Source: Thamnidium elegans
Taxonomy: Eukaryota > Mucoromycota > Mucoromycetes > Mucorales > Mucoraceae
DNA length: 64,000 nucleotides
NCBI GenBank assembly: GCA_025201345.1
Contig: JAIXMG010000017.1
Span: forward strand, 248,001 to 312,000
Reading direction: 5' to 3'
The notes beneath the pieces are model-generated. The model ran no database searches. It saw nothing but the letters and a program-made list of their open reading frames with translations, and was not told the DNA's origin. Of this stretch, positions 11,293-23,350 are shown one piece after another; the first letter of the stretch is position 1; each line of letters starts with the position of its first letter. The position numbers were made by a program, and so were the translations under genes.

Positions 11293-14200
11293 ATGACAGA
11301 CTTTTCAAGCCATGAAAATCGGTCAAGGTAATTTAAAACCAAAGAGAAAACAAAACGAGAAAATTCAATTGAAAATAATTCTAAAAAGAAAAAGTCGTAA
11401 AATAGATTTTTTGATCTGGCATATGGTCCAACAGTACCACCGCCACCTGCACCGACACCGCCCAGAGTGAGACTTCAAAATATGTTCCAAGTAGGCGAGG
11501 AAGATTCAAATGATGAAGTTGAAACTGCTACTTCAACCTCTAGCGAAAAATTCAAACAAAAATTATCATCAAACCCAACTCTAGACGGATATATACCCAA
11601 ACCAAAGTCAAAAGTGCAATTCCCCATTGATCTCGAACAAAGATTCTACCATCTCGATCCTAAACCCCCCATCGAGGAAGCTGAAGCAGAAGAATTGCCT
11701 GCACTACCTTCTCACAAAGAAAAAATACTTGCTTATTTACACCTCAAGTTTCCGAGTAGAATTGTACGAAGGGTGATTAAATGTACCATAGCCTATTTTT
11801 TAACTGCTTTACTCAGTTTAATTCACCCCGTCTCTCAAGCGATCGGACCAGGCGTAACCATGTCTACCACTGGTATGCTATTCAGTCACCCTGGACGTAG
11901 TATGGGTGCTCAATTTGATGCCACTGTTACTTCGGTACTAGGTGTAGTGTGTGCAGTACTTTATGCGTTTGCGGGGCTTGCTGCTTCAGTTGCTTATAAT
12001 GTCGCAAACCCAGAAACTTATATAACCGAGCCAACAGGAAGAATAATCAACGGATTGTTTTTATTTGTTGGTGTATTTGGTGCTCAAATGTTACGTCAAG
12101 TTTTTCCTAAATTTCATTTCTTTTCGATGCAATTTATGATTATACAAATTTTTGCCATGACACGTGGTATCAATAATATTAGTATACCCTATCAACTACC
12201 TTTAAATTATGGTATTCCATTGTTAATAGGACATGGTATTTCACTTTTTGTCAATTTAGTGTGTTGGCCAGAAACTGCTGTTGACGGTTTAGGTACATAT
12301 TTTTAAAGAGGCTTTTTTTTTTTTTGTTAACATCATCTTGTTACTTTTTTTTTAAAAAAAATTAGGTCGTGCATTAAAAGAAACAATCACGAGTAGTAGA
12401 GATATGCTGCACATGATCACCAAACAATTCTTTTTAGACCCACAATCAGATCCAGTAGCCGAATCGGTCGTAGATGAAGCTGCAGAAAAGATGCGTAAAG
12501 GTATGACCAAAGTCAAGACAGCCTACCGAGAAGCTAAATACGAAATGTCGTATGCATTTATTCGACCTCAACAATTGGGTCAAGTACGTAAATCATTGGG
12601 TAGATTAACAAAGCATCTTAGCATCTTGGGTGGTTGTTTACAATCCGAACGTGAATTATTTGAAAGTGCTATTGATGCTTTACAGTCAGAGATGTTTGAT
12701 TTAGATAGTGATGAGGATGCCGATTCACAAGGGCAAGGTTACCATAGCGATACCGACGAAATGCATCCTCCTCGTCCGTCCTACAGTGAGGAAGATTTAA
12801 ATTTATTGCGTACTGCTTTACGTGCCACCAATGAATATATGAGCGGAAGTAAATACAGTAGTCGCCAGCCAAGTGCTACAGCAAGTCCAAGATCCTCACG
12901 TGTTCCCTCGCGAGCCAATTCTCGTCCTGCCTCTATTCACAACTCGGAAGATGAAGATGTAGCAGATCAAAACCAAAGATCTGTTAGTTCTTTAAAATCC
13001 TTTTTAAATTTACCCAGACTATCTATACCAAAACAAAAGCCACCCAAAAAAACCAAGAAACAAACCGAGTACCATCATCGACATTTATTAATGACCTATT
13101 TAGAAAGTTTGCGTGACCCATTAATGGACCTATCATTGGAATGCGCTAATGCTTTGGAATGTGTATGCGAAAGTATCATTGTTGAATTAGATATGGATGA
13201 CGAATCTTTGATTGAAAGTACCTGGAAAGCCTTTTTGAGCCACACATTCAATATTGGTAAAAAACCTGCCATATCAGATCAAAAAGCACAAGAAAGACAT
13301 AAAGGAAATAAGTGTAACTGTTCACAAAATATTCGCTTAGCCATTATTCAGTTTGACAAAGCTGAGCGAGAACGTATGCATGCTTTGTATGAGATCAATA
13401 AAGCTCGTATGGGTCATGAAGCGTTAGACTTAGGGATGAGACAAGAATTATTTTTGGTGTTTTTCTTTATTTTTACGATGCGGGAAGTTTCAAATGAATT
13501 GCAAGAAATGACCTTACATATGGACGAGTTACGTTTGTATTCTAGAAAGGCAAGTTTTAGAGGAAAGAAGAGAAAGCATTTCTATTGGCCTGTGCTTGAT
13601 ACAATGAGATGGGAAAAGTGGGCTAAAGGAAACAACCATCAAAGCGTACGAGATAAAGGCGGTTATACCTTTTGTAAGCTCTATTTTTACTTACAAAAAT
13701 ATATATAGTATATTCATGTATATTTATTATAGCTGCTTTAACCACTCATATACCAAAGGACGACTCAAAAAAGAAAGAACCAGCCGATGATTACAAATTA
13801 ACCAAACTACAAACTGAAGGTAGTCTAAAACGAACCAGAAGTCGTAAAGAGTCCAAACCATTTATTCATGAGCCTAACAATGAAGCTGATAGTCCAACCA
13901 TGTTAAGATTACGTCGACCCTTCAGTGAGAAAACTCTTGATTCAAAACCAGGACAAACACCTCGCGATATTCGAATTGAAGTACCACAAAACTATACTGA
14001 AACAGATGAACATCCAGAAAAAGAGCCTACAGAAGAAGAGCAAGCTCCTATTACGTTACGTATTCGTTATGCTATTTGGCTCAAACTACAGTTTTGTTGT
14101 ACTTATGAGTTTAAGTTTGCTCTCAAGATGGCTGCTGCCGTATTAATCTTATGTGTTCCTGCATTTATCCCTGATTCCGTAGACTGGTATACTTCTGTTA

Positions 14201-15589
14201 GAGGACAATGGGCTCCTATGACTGTAATTGCTATTATGAATCCAACAAGGTAAGAAATTATACATGTATATATATATATATAAATAGGAGAAAAAGAAGA
14301 GTTCACTAAAAAATGCAAGATTATAGTGGTGGTACTTTGGAAGCTAGCTTTTGGAGAATTATAGGTACACTCGTGGGAGCGTTTACGGGATGGGTAGCAT
14401 TAACAGCTGGTGATAACAGTCCTTATCTCTTGGCGTTATTTGCGGTATTACTTGGTAAATGAAAAATAATCGAAATCGGCCTTTTATTTTTATTAATTTT
14501 TTTATTTTATTTTGAAGCTATACCGTTTTTCTATATACATTTAGCAAGTACATATAATAAAGTGGGAATTGTATGCTTGACTACATATATGGTAGTTGCT
14601 CTGAGTAGATATGCATACCCAATTCCTGGTGAAACCATTGAATCAACTGTATGGTAAAGTAACTAAGAACTAGGGAGTATTTCTCCTTATTTATTTTTTA
14701 TATTGACTGTATTTTTAATAGGAAACGTACCGCGACACTTATTGTGGGAGTCTGTGTCGCATTACTCCTCAATTCGTAAGTGCAGATAATAATAATGAAA
14801 AATAGTACGTTAAATAGATATATATATGCATAGATTAATCTGGCCATTTGTTGCGCGGTATATGGTACGTAAATCAATCGCAGTATGTCTGGGACATTTG
14901 GAAGATTATTATACCTATATAATGGGAACATTTTTATACCATGACCCAGATAGTGAACCAACAGACGCAGAAATCACGCGAGGTGAAAAACTAGAGAGTA
15001 AAATTCAATCCGCTATAGATGCATGCTCCGTTTTGCTCGACTTAACTGACCATGAACCACGTTTTCGAGGTCCCTTTGCAAAGTTGTTTTATAAGGAAAT
15101 GATTGTGTCTATGCGTAATTTGCTGGATCGTATGCTAAGTACTCGTATTGCCTTATTAAAAATGCCCGTCATTGTGAAACAGGATATTTGTGCCAAAGAT
15201 TATCATGTCGATCGCCGAGATATGGTAATAAAAAAAAACCTATTTATATACATATAGATGTAACTGATATGCATTATTATTACTAGATTGCAGCCATGCT
15301 TTTAACATTCCATACGTTAGCATCTTCTTTAAGATCAAAGACCCCATTACCGGTTTATATGCCATCAGCTCGTGCAGCTCGTAGTAAATTAATGAACAAC
15401 CGGCGCGCCGGTGCTGATAAAACCAACTGGGTAAGATTTCGTAATTTAACATGGTTCGCGATGGCATGTTCATCCGAAGAAATCATTGAAGAATTAGAAT
15501 ACCTTACTGATCTTATTCGATATATTGTTGGCGAAACTGAATATGCTGATCGAGCCAAACGAATTGATGATTTCGTTTGTACCAAATAA
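11293..15589 (+). CDS. Large membrane protein of the fungal ArAE/FUSC family (DUF2421)
   Basis: Putative transporter with two membrane domains, of the fungal family annotated as ER transporter 6TM N-terminal, FUSC-like and DUF2421 (Brefeldin A sensitivity-related). Substrate unknown. Nine exons (11293-11327, 11406-12292, 12366-13673, 13733-14249, 14327-14454, 14518-14653, 14722-14775, 14834-15224, 15287-15589) give 1,252 residues. First hydrophobic block about 130-300 (IKCTIAYFLTALLSL and following). A cytosolic acidic/Ser-rich region follows, then the family landmark QELFLVFFFIF near 667. Second membrane block about 870-1010, including NPTSGGTLEASFW and GTLVGAFTGW. The DUF2421-like tail ends in DDFVCTK. 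The start exon is only 35 nt; a Pro-rich stretch follows it. Intron 2 ends in T9A8 then TTAG. Confidence 0.9.
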
Positions 15590-15684
15590 AAGCTCACGTC
15601 ACACATACATTTTTTTTCTTATTTCTTTTTTTTGAAACTCCCTTTTCGTTTTTTCTTTCTTTTTCCTTATTCCCTTATTCCAAT

Positions 15685-16070
15685 ATGGCACAACCATATG
15701 AAGATGCCGTTGTAGATGGAGAAAGAGAAGACTTGATAAAGTAAGAAAAAAAACGAAAATAAATAAACAATAAAAAAAGGTATTTTTCCGGGTTCTAAGT
15801 TACGTTAGACATGTACTTGAACTTCAGACACAATTGCGAGGTAGTAAAAAAAAAAGTAAGAAAAAAAAAGCGGTATTAAAAGTGGATATAATAGGTATGA
15901 TATCACGTGTAGATACGGCTAGAAAAGAGCATCAATCCTTGACTACAGAGAATCAGTTGCTGCAGAAATACATTAATAATTCGCTTACATCCACAGCAGT
16001 ATTTGGAGCAACCAATGGGGCAATTAATTCAAACAATATGAGTCTACGTCAAAATAGTATCGACTCCTAA
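15685..16070 (+). CDS. SCOC: Short coiled-coil protein, SCOC homologue
   Basis: Small coiled-coil Golgi/autophagy factor of the SCOC (UNC-69) family. Three exons (15685-15740, 15809-15840, 15895-16070) give 87 residues. The coiled coil LIKHVLELQTQLRGMISRVD, then TARKEH..TTENQLLQKYI, aligns without gaps to the animal protein as I remember it, only if 15841-15894 is removed as an intron. That intron (GTAGTA...ATAATAG) is 54 nt, a multiple of three with no stop, so retention would insert 18 mostly Lys residues and break the heptads. The C-terminal tail is Asn/Ser-rich. Lies 95 bp after the FUSC gene on the same strand. Confidence 0.85.
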
Positions 16071-17878
16071 AAAAGAGAATTTCTTGTTCTTTTTCTTTCT
16101 TTTTTTTCTATAACTCCTTTAAACAATAAAAAAGATAAGAACGCACACACCACATAATTTACACACGTTTGCCATAGGAGTTTTACATAAGGAGATAACC
16201 CGCCATTATAACTGAAAAAGACTAATTAGAAGGTGGGAAAATATCGTTTGATATTAACTTTGCATTAATATTACATATAGGGAGAAAACCCCTTTTTTTA
16301 TAATTATATTTATGATCTTAACCCCTTGTAGTAAAGTGTTGAATGGCGCTCTTTTGTTACTATAACAACGAAATAATTAACATGGTTGGCTTGGTAACGA
16401 AAAATGCTGTTTCCATGCTGTATGTGTACAACATATCACGAACAATAATAATGACAGCAAGTAAAACCCCCTTTGTGTAAAGTAAGAAAAAAAATAAAAA
16501 GTTTACCCCCTACACATGATGATAGTATACATATATGTCTATATCTTTTTTTTCTTGTGTATGAAGCATGTAATAAATGAGGTATGATTGCATCACTTGA
16601 CCGTTTATTTGGAATGAAGTTTTTTTTTTCTTTTTTTTTTCTTTTTTTCTGGTCTCTTGACAGCATGGCAATAGGAGTTGTAGATCGCTTTTTTTTTCGA
16701 CAAAGAAATATATAAAATAATTTACAATATTTAAAACTAGGCTAATGATGTAGTAATTATATTTTATACTAATAAGGAATTTAAACTAACTGTAAAAAAC
16801 ATGTTTTCTCCCATGTAAACAAGGCAGTAATATGCTGATATATAAACAAATCATATAAACAATAACTGGCCCGCGCGCAAGTACATAAGGAAAAAAAAGT
16901 GTAATACTCCTTACCCCACTGTATATCGCCATTTTTATTTGACTTGTTCTCCTCTCCTCACCCCCTTTTTTTTTCATCTCTTTTCTCCTGCTATTGTCTC
17001 ACTTTTTTTCTTTTTTTGTTCACCCCTCCCTTTTTTTTTTCTTGTCGTCGTCTCCTTTTGTTCATTGAGTGTTCCCTAAGAAGAAGGGATATGAAGAACA
17101 GTTATTTTTTGTTTTAGCCCTGCATTTTGTTTTTCTTTTTTTGTTATTTTTTCCCCCCTTTTCAAATGATAATAAAGACATAATATATATATTTGCTCAT
17201 GTAAAGCAAAAAATTGATTTGTAATAGAAAGCAAAAGTAATATGTTGTTATATAAATAGAGGTAGATCACTTGAATGTGTGACATTCTATTTGTTTACAA
17301 AGTAAGTTTTTATATATATAAAAATGTTACAAATGACTATTTAATATTTTTTTTTTCTCCCTTTTGTGTCCCCCCCTTTATATATACATATATATTTTAA
17401 TTCTCTAAACGGTCCCTAGTATTATTTAACAACAACAATAAACATATGCTGTCCGCGCAAATCAACGCACACACCCCATCTAAAACATCCGCTCGCATAC
17501 AATAAAACACGGCAATAATTACAACTTACACTTCAAACTTGATAGACATTTAGTTTTTTTTTTTTTTTATATATATTTTTCATTTCTTTCTTCTTTCCTT
17601 TTTCTCTCTTTTTTTTTCTTTTCTTTTTTCATCTTTTCTTTTTTTCATATATATATATATATATATATTATATTATTACTTATTACTTATTCTATTATTT
17701 TCTTATTGTTATATATATATTATTATTTTTACCACCTTTTTTTTATATATATATATATCACAAAAAAGGGAAAATTATTATTATCCATCGTTTTTCAATC
17801 ATATAACTCGACAAAAGAAAGCACTCACATTATATTTGTTACTCCTTATTCAAACAAAAAATTATAAAAAAAAAAGCA
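16071..17878. other. Intergenic spacer upstream of the FAR1-like factor
   Basis: 1.8 kb without a supported gene. The left part is the SCOC 3' flank. The right part (about 17300-17878) is strongly strand-biased C/T-rich with AT dinucleotide runs (17646-17670, 17711-17722, 17745-17758), consistent with a long 5' UTR or promoter. A lysine-rich minus-strand open frame at 16436-16666 comes from the T-runs and is not coding. Confidence 0.5.
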
Positions 17879-19691
17879 ATGACTAAACAAGATCAAGAAC
17901 TTATGAATGAGCAAAAGCCAACAAGTTATACTCGAGTACCTGTGAGTAACTTTTTATGCAACCAAAAAAAAAGGGGGACCTAATTACTGACATAAATCAT
18001 TTATATATAAGATGGAACCATTATATGAGCGATTATTAAAGAAACCTTTTCCTGATAGTGTATCAGCTATTGAATACTGTCGCAGTGTATGTGCTGAGTT
18101 TGGATTCACAGTAAAGCAAGAAGCCAGTGCAAATAGGGTACATATAAAAAAACAAAAAAAAGATAAAAAAAAAAGAGTTAACTACAAAAAAGGAGAAATT
18201 ATTAAAATATATATTATGTAGAATATTTATGTTTATTGTTCCAGAGAAGGATTACCTGATTCTCAACGTAATCCTAAGCCCTCTCCTCAACGTAAACGTC
18301 CTTCCAAGCGATGTGATTGTCGTTGGCGTGTAGTCTTATCTGAGAACGAACATGAAGAATGGGAATTTAGAAAATCGATGAATCCAAATGCATCTGAACA
18401 TAACCATGATATGATGTCACCAGAGGAGATGGTAAAAGCTTGGCCTGCGGAAGTCAACGAGATGATTATTCAATTAGCCAGACAACGCTTACAGACACAT
18501 GAAATTCGAGAAGCAGTAAAGCAACAGTTTCCAGATATTAGCTGGAACGAAAGAAGATTTTATAATCGATTGACCGAAGAACGTAAGAGGATCAGACAAC
18601 GTGGTGTGGTCGAACGATCACAAAGACTGTTAATGTTATCTGCTCGTCTTTGTTCTGTTATCGCCTCTAATGAAGAATGGGCTCTTTGCGTTGAAAGTGA
18701 TCTACAACGTATGTTTGAAAACTTTTGTCAGTTGGCTAGATTAACTCCTGAAAATATCAGTACTTTGGTTGACCTACAAGCTGATATGATTCAAATGGAT
18801 ACTGATCGTTTAATTTCTAATACCCATCGCTTATCAATTGGACATTGTCCAGATCTTGAAGACGATTATAGTATGGCCTCTCCAGCTAAAAAACGAAGAT
18901 CGTTTGCAAGAAGTGTCAATCAAATTGACACGTCTGTCATACCAAAGTCTGGTAGTACAATGAATGATAGTGCGACCCAAAAAGGTATTCAAATGGTTTA
19001 TGTTCCAAGTTATACTATTCAAATACGATCTTTATTAAATCGATCTTGTTCTGAATCTTCCAATTCTTCTGGTCGCAGAGTATTTAATGAGACCACTCCC
19101 TTCTTGGAAACTCAACAACCTTTCGCTTCTTCTTCTTCATTTTTTTCACTTGCCTCACCAACTTCCTCTTCCTCAAGTTCTTCCTCTATGCCTGTTCATA
19201 GACATCAAATTGCGCATCCACAACAGACCAGGGTGACATCTCCACAACAATCAATTAATTCTCCTAGTGAATTTATGATGTCTCAGTCTTATCAGACCCC
19301 TCAACCCCATAATGAAGAACCCAACTATACTTTACCTACCACTACCAACACGGGTAATTACAATATGCAAACTTCATTTTCACCTTATACAATCCCTACC
19401 AGTGCATTCACTAGTCCACCCGAATTACCCTTTGCATTCGAACCAAACATGATGCGTAATAACGACCCAGAGTCCTCTAACGGTCCTGAAGATCGACGTC
19501 AGGTGTTTAATTTCTTTCCTAATAATGTCAAGGAGGAACCGAGTCATGTTGAACAACAACAAATGTTGCAGCGTCAACAACAAGAATATGAACAACGCAT
19601 GCATCGTAATTTTACTCAACAACAAGGGTATGGTTTACCAATGATTCGTTCCAACGAAGACCCTGATGAAGCTAATACACACTGGTCTTAA
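17879..19691 (+). CDS. FAR1/WRKY-GCM1-type zinc-finger transcription factor
   Basis: Predicted nuclear DNA-binding regulator; target genes unknown. Three exons (17879-17941, 18012-18137, 18222-19691) give 552 residues. About 20-110 holds a FAR1-like zinc-binding domain: SAIEYCRSVCAEFGFTV, then NIYVYCSREG, CDCRWRVVL and the terminal EHNHD (Cys/Cys...His-x-His). The exon 3 acceptor is TAG at 18219-18221: it keeps the frame and restores the conserved YCSREG. The alternative CCAG 30 bp on does not keep the frame. A helical middle (about 125-250) follows; the rest is low complexity, Ser/Thr/Pro-rich then Gln-rich (QQQMLQRQQQEYEQR), as in activation domains. Relationship to transposase-derived FAR1/Aft-type factors is family knowledge. 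Confidence 0.82.
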
Positions 19692-20411
19692 TTTTTTTAT
19701 TTTATTTTTATTATAATCTTTATGCTTTACCCTTCCTTTTTTTCGCCCCTCCCCTTTCTCTCCCCCCCTCCCCCCTTTTTTTTTTTATATATATATATGA
19801 ACTATATGGATTTTATGAACAAAAAAAAAAATTCACCCCTTTTTTTTCGCCCTTAACCAAAAAAAAAATAATATATTTTTAAATGTATGACTCTTTTATA
19901 TGCTATAAAAACTTTTTCGTTTTTTTTTCTAATAAATAAAGTAAAAATGTATCAAAGACATAATTCCGAAAGCTTCACGTATTTAATATTTAAAAACAAC
20001 CGGACTCAAAGTGTCTGACTTTACTCCAAAAGGGTATTCTTTTTTTTCGTAAAAAAAAAAAGAGCATAACGAGTCTCTCATCAAAGTTATAAACTCCGTA
20101 GACTCAAATTATAACCTCTTAAAGTTTTACAGAAAAAAAATGACGCTGAATCAATTTAAAGAGTATAAAACTTATACCAAGTTGTGGGATATAATAATAA
20201 TGCCTTTTTTTTGAAAAATAAAAATATTTTTTTACTTGGTTACTATGGTAACTAGTTGTTAAGTAACCCGAAGAAAAGTTAAAAATAAAAACGTAACGAT
20301 AGATACCTTGGCGTAAACAAAAGAGGCAATCCAATTAATTTCTTTTTTAAAAAAATAAACATATAAAAATTTATTTTCTTTTTTTTTAAAAAAAAAAAAA
20401 TACATTAATAA
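19692..20411. other. Intergenic spacer between FAR1-like and cyclin H genes
   Basis: 720 bp of T- and A-rich sequence with C/T runs just after the FAR1-like stop. Includes a short near-palindrome GGTTACTATGGTAACTA near 20238-20254. Ends with a T9A13 tract 11 bp before the cyclin H start codon. No gene seen. Confidence 0.5.
20379..20400 (+). promoter_or_regulatory. T9A13 tract upstream of cyclin H start
   Basis: T run abutting an A run, ending 11 bp before ATG 20412. Same arrangement as at the PUF (7809-7830) and GLI-like (62773-62790) genes. Function inferred only from position. Confidence 0.35.
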
Positions 20412-21579
20412 ATGACAGATCAGCCAAAACCTCATATATTTGAAGAATCCTCACAATACCAACATTGGAGATTCTCTCCTCAACAACTTTGGGATATTCG
20501 TAACAAAAGTACTTCAGAAGCTATTGAGCGCGTGCAAAGAAATGTGCAGGAAGAAATAGTAAGAAACAATAAACCTCGACCCTTTTTTAATTGAGTTAAC
20601 TTTTTTTTTTTCTGTTAGGATGAAAATAATACAATAAATATCGAAAACCAAAGAGTTTATTTAACAGGACAAGAAGAATTATCATTATGTAGATTCTTTG
20701 AGTTACAGCTTCAAGTCATTAGTCAACATTGTAAATTTACGGACATGGTGATGGCGACGGCTGTTATTTATATGAAGCGATTCTTTTTATATAATACAGT
20801 AATGGATTATCATCCAAAGGATATATTGTAAAATATGAATCTTTTATATACATATACGAATAAGGAAAAACTAATTATATATAGGTTGACATGTTTATTC
20901 TTAGCGACAAAATCAGAAAGTGAACGTATTTCAATTGAAGAATTTGGAAAGAAGCTTCGATTGCCTTCAACCACCGGAGTTCTCAACTTAGAGTTCACTG
21001 TATCGCAAGGACTCAAGTTTCAATACTATATTCATCATCCCTATCGACCAGCCTATGGATTCTTTCTCGATATGCAAACGGGACCAACCGATATGAAATT
21101 ATTAAAGGAAACGTATAAACGAGTCAATACGACCATTGCAGAGATTTTATTGACAGATTTACCCTTAATCTATCAACCTACGCAGTTGGCTTTAGCGGGA
21201 TTTATGATTGCAGGAGAGAACAATGGATTTAACGCACAGGTCAAGAGATATATTGAAGATCGATTTGGACAAAATGATGCATCTAGTTTGTTATCTATCT
21301 TGCAAGGAATTATTGGTTTTTTTAAAATATTTAAACGCGTAACTCAACAAGAAGCGAAAGAAATCGATCTTAAATTAAAGCATTGTATGAATCCTGCCAT
21401 GGATCCTAATTCAGCATTGTAGGTAGTAATACAGAAAAAATTATAATATATGTATTTTAATTGCCCCCTTTTTTTTTAGATATAAAAAACGTACAGCAGA
21501 AAGAGATCAAGTGGATAAAAAGAAAAAAAAGATAAAGACTGATTCTTCTGATTCTTCTTCTTCATCATCTGATAATTAA
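20412..21579 (+). CDS. CCNH: Cyclin H (CDK7-activating, TFIIH/CAK subunit)
   Basis: Regulatory partner of CDK7 in CAK/TFIIH (RNA polymerase II CTD phosphorylation, cell cycle). Four exons (20412-20558, 20619-20827, 20885-21418, 21480-21579) give 329 residues. The N-terminal helix includes [14 protein letters not shown]. First cyclin fold: [33 protein letters not shown] and [10 protein letters not shown] match cyclin H. Second fold about 145-270. The tail is Lys-rich then Ser-Asp-rich. The third intron must use GT at 21419, inside an apparent TTG-TAG stop; splicing removes that stop and restores a lysine-rich tail. The stop codon overlaps that of the convergent ING gene. Confidence 0.92.
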
Positions 21580-22556
21580 TTCTTTCGTTTCTTTTTTAAC
21601 TCGGTTGTACAATTTTTGCAATACCAAGTTCCTTTTGGTGGTGTTTTTAAGCCTACGCATTCTAAATGAAACCATTCAATTTCGCACTTTTTAAATTTAA
21701 AAAAACGTATTAGATAAAAAAAATACATATAAATAATAAAAAATATGCTTTTTTTTTTACTTGGTCATTATCGCACGCCAACATTTCACCAAACGATACT
21801 TGTTGGCAGTAACAGTATACAGGTTCATTAGGATCTATAGGTAAATCACTATTTGATACAATACTGATGTTGGTATATTAGGCATAGTTTTGTATTCCCT
21901 TTTTTCCACGTGTACTTACTTTTGCGCATACTGAATAGCATCTTGTTTTGAAAAGTAAGCTTCTTGTGAACCCTTTTTTAATTTTTTTCTACCCTTTTGA
22001 GCTGACGTTTCAGGCATTTCAGGGTCACTTCTTTTGATTGTATTATTAATAATGGTACTTGGTTTTTGAGCAACTCTTCCAGGTCCTATCAATTGTTCAT
22101 CCTCAATTTTTTGTAAATCATTATCTAATCGTGTACAATGTCTATCGACCTATTTATAAAGCTTAACAATATTTTTATATCTGTATATGTATTGACTTAC
22201 TGTATCATAAGTAGACTTTGCTAAAGCGAATTTTTCTTCACCTTTCTTTAAAGCTTCGTTTAAAAGTTGTCCTACAAGTTGTAATTTTTCTCTTCTCTTT
22301 TCAAGAGTCATGTCACTAGAGATCAATTGTTTACTCTCGGCTGCAACAAGTTGCATAAGTTCTGTAGCATTCTCGTCTAGTTGTCGGATCAAGGTGTAAT
22401 TACGTTGTAGTTCTAACGGTAGTGCTTCAACAGCTATAACTTGAATTAGTTTTTTTTTGTTTACTTATTTAAAAGAAAGAAAGAAAGAAGGGAAGCTACG
22501 TTACTATCAGAATATTCACTCAAATAGGAAGCTGCTAATTGTGTTTCTTTCTTCAT
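21576..22556 (-). CDS. ING family PHD-finger chromatin protein
   Basis: Histone H3K4me3 reader, expected in a histone acetyltransferase or deacetylase complex (Yng2, Yng1 or Pho23-like). Five exons (22505-22556, 22201-22433, 21920-22149, 21761-21848, 21576-21686) give 237 residues. The ING N-terminal helical domain has [18 protein letters not shown] and [18 protein letters not shown] basic linker (GRKKLKKG) follows. The PHD finger has [31 protein letters not shown] and WYCKNC (C4HC3), ending in a Lys/Arg tail. The usual Tyr of SYGEM is Phe here; the Trp of EWFH is kept. Which ING paralogue this is cannot be decided from sequence alone. Confidence 0.94.
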
Positions 22557-23350
22557 TATCCTCAATCTAACGTAATAATTATAAAAAAAAAGAATACAAA
22601 GCGGAAGAAGAAAAAAAAAAGGTTGAAGTTTTTAAGGGTAAAAGTATATCCATTGTTTACACGATTTTTTTACAGAATGCTTTTATTTAACAGTTATGTT
22701 CTCTCTTAGTGTATAAGTTACTCAGCCCGAAATTAAACATAGATTGTGGCCTCATATGATAGCTTGAGCAACACTATAAGCGATCAAAAAATGTATTAGC
22801 GTCTTTGTTCAATCTACATCTTAACCTAAAAATACAATGCATATTTCGTCTTCAAAGAACAAAATGTTTTATACTGTGTTACTGTATTTTCTTTATTTGA
22901 AATAGATATATACGAATTAAGCTTATTGTCTAACTTTGATATTCGTATAAGAAGAACAAGAAGAAGGAGGGATCGGGAACAATAAAAAAAAGTGCTCTCC
23001 TTTATATATAATACTATATATTCATTAATTCATAACTTTTTTTTTTTTGTAAAAAGTAAATAAAAGTTCTAGTGTTCTCGAGTTGATTCGTATAAAAAAA
23101 AAAATCCCCACTTTCGACTTGTGAAAGAAGAAAGGCGTTAAAAGGCCGCTTGTTTTTTCAGCTGTCGTGCTCTATGAAAATTGTTTATCAGATGGAATAC
23201 AAGCTCAAATGATGAGAAGGTTTAATCCTATTTTAGTGCTGGGGGGGATTTGTATGACTAAAAAAAGGATCTGATAAATAGTCCCGACAGTTTTTTTTTA
23301 TTTTTATATTTTGTATTTTTTCCTTTTTTCTTTTTTATATACATAAAGCT
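22557..23350. promoter_or_regulatory. Divergent upstream region of ING and Apd1-like genes
   Basis: About 790 bp, AT-rich, with T-rich leader sequence immediately before ATG 23351. No gene or shared repeat recognised. Confidence 0.45.

Noticed and set aside
21419..21421. Apparent stop TAG ending cyclin H at TTG-TAG
   Set aside because: GT inside it is a splice donor; joining to 21480 restores frame and a Lys-rich, Ser-Asp tail, and gives the overlap with the ING stop.
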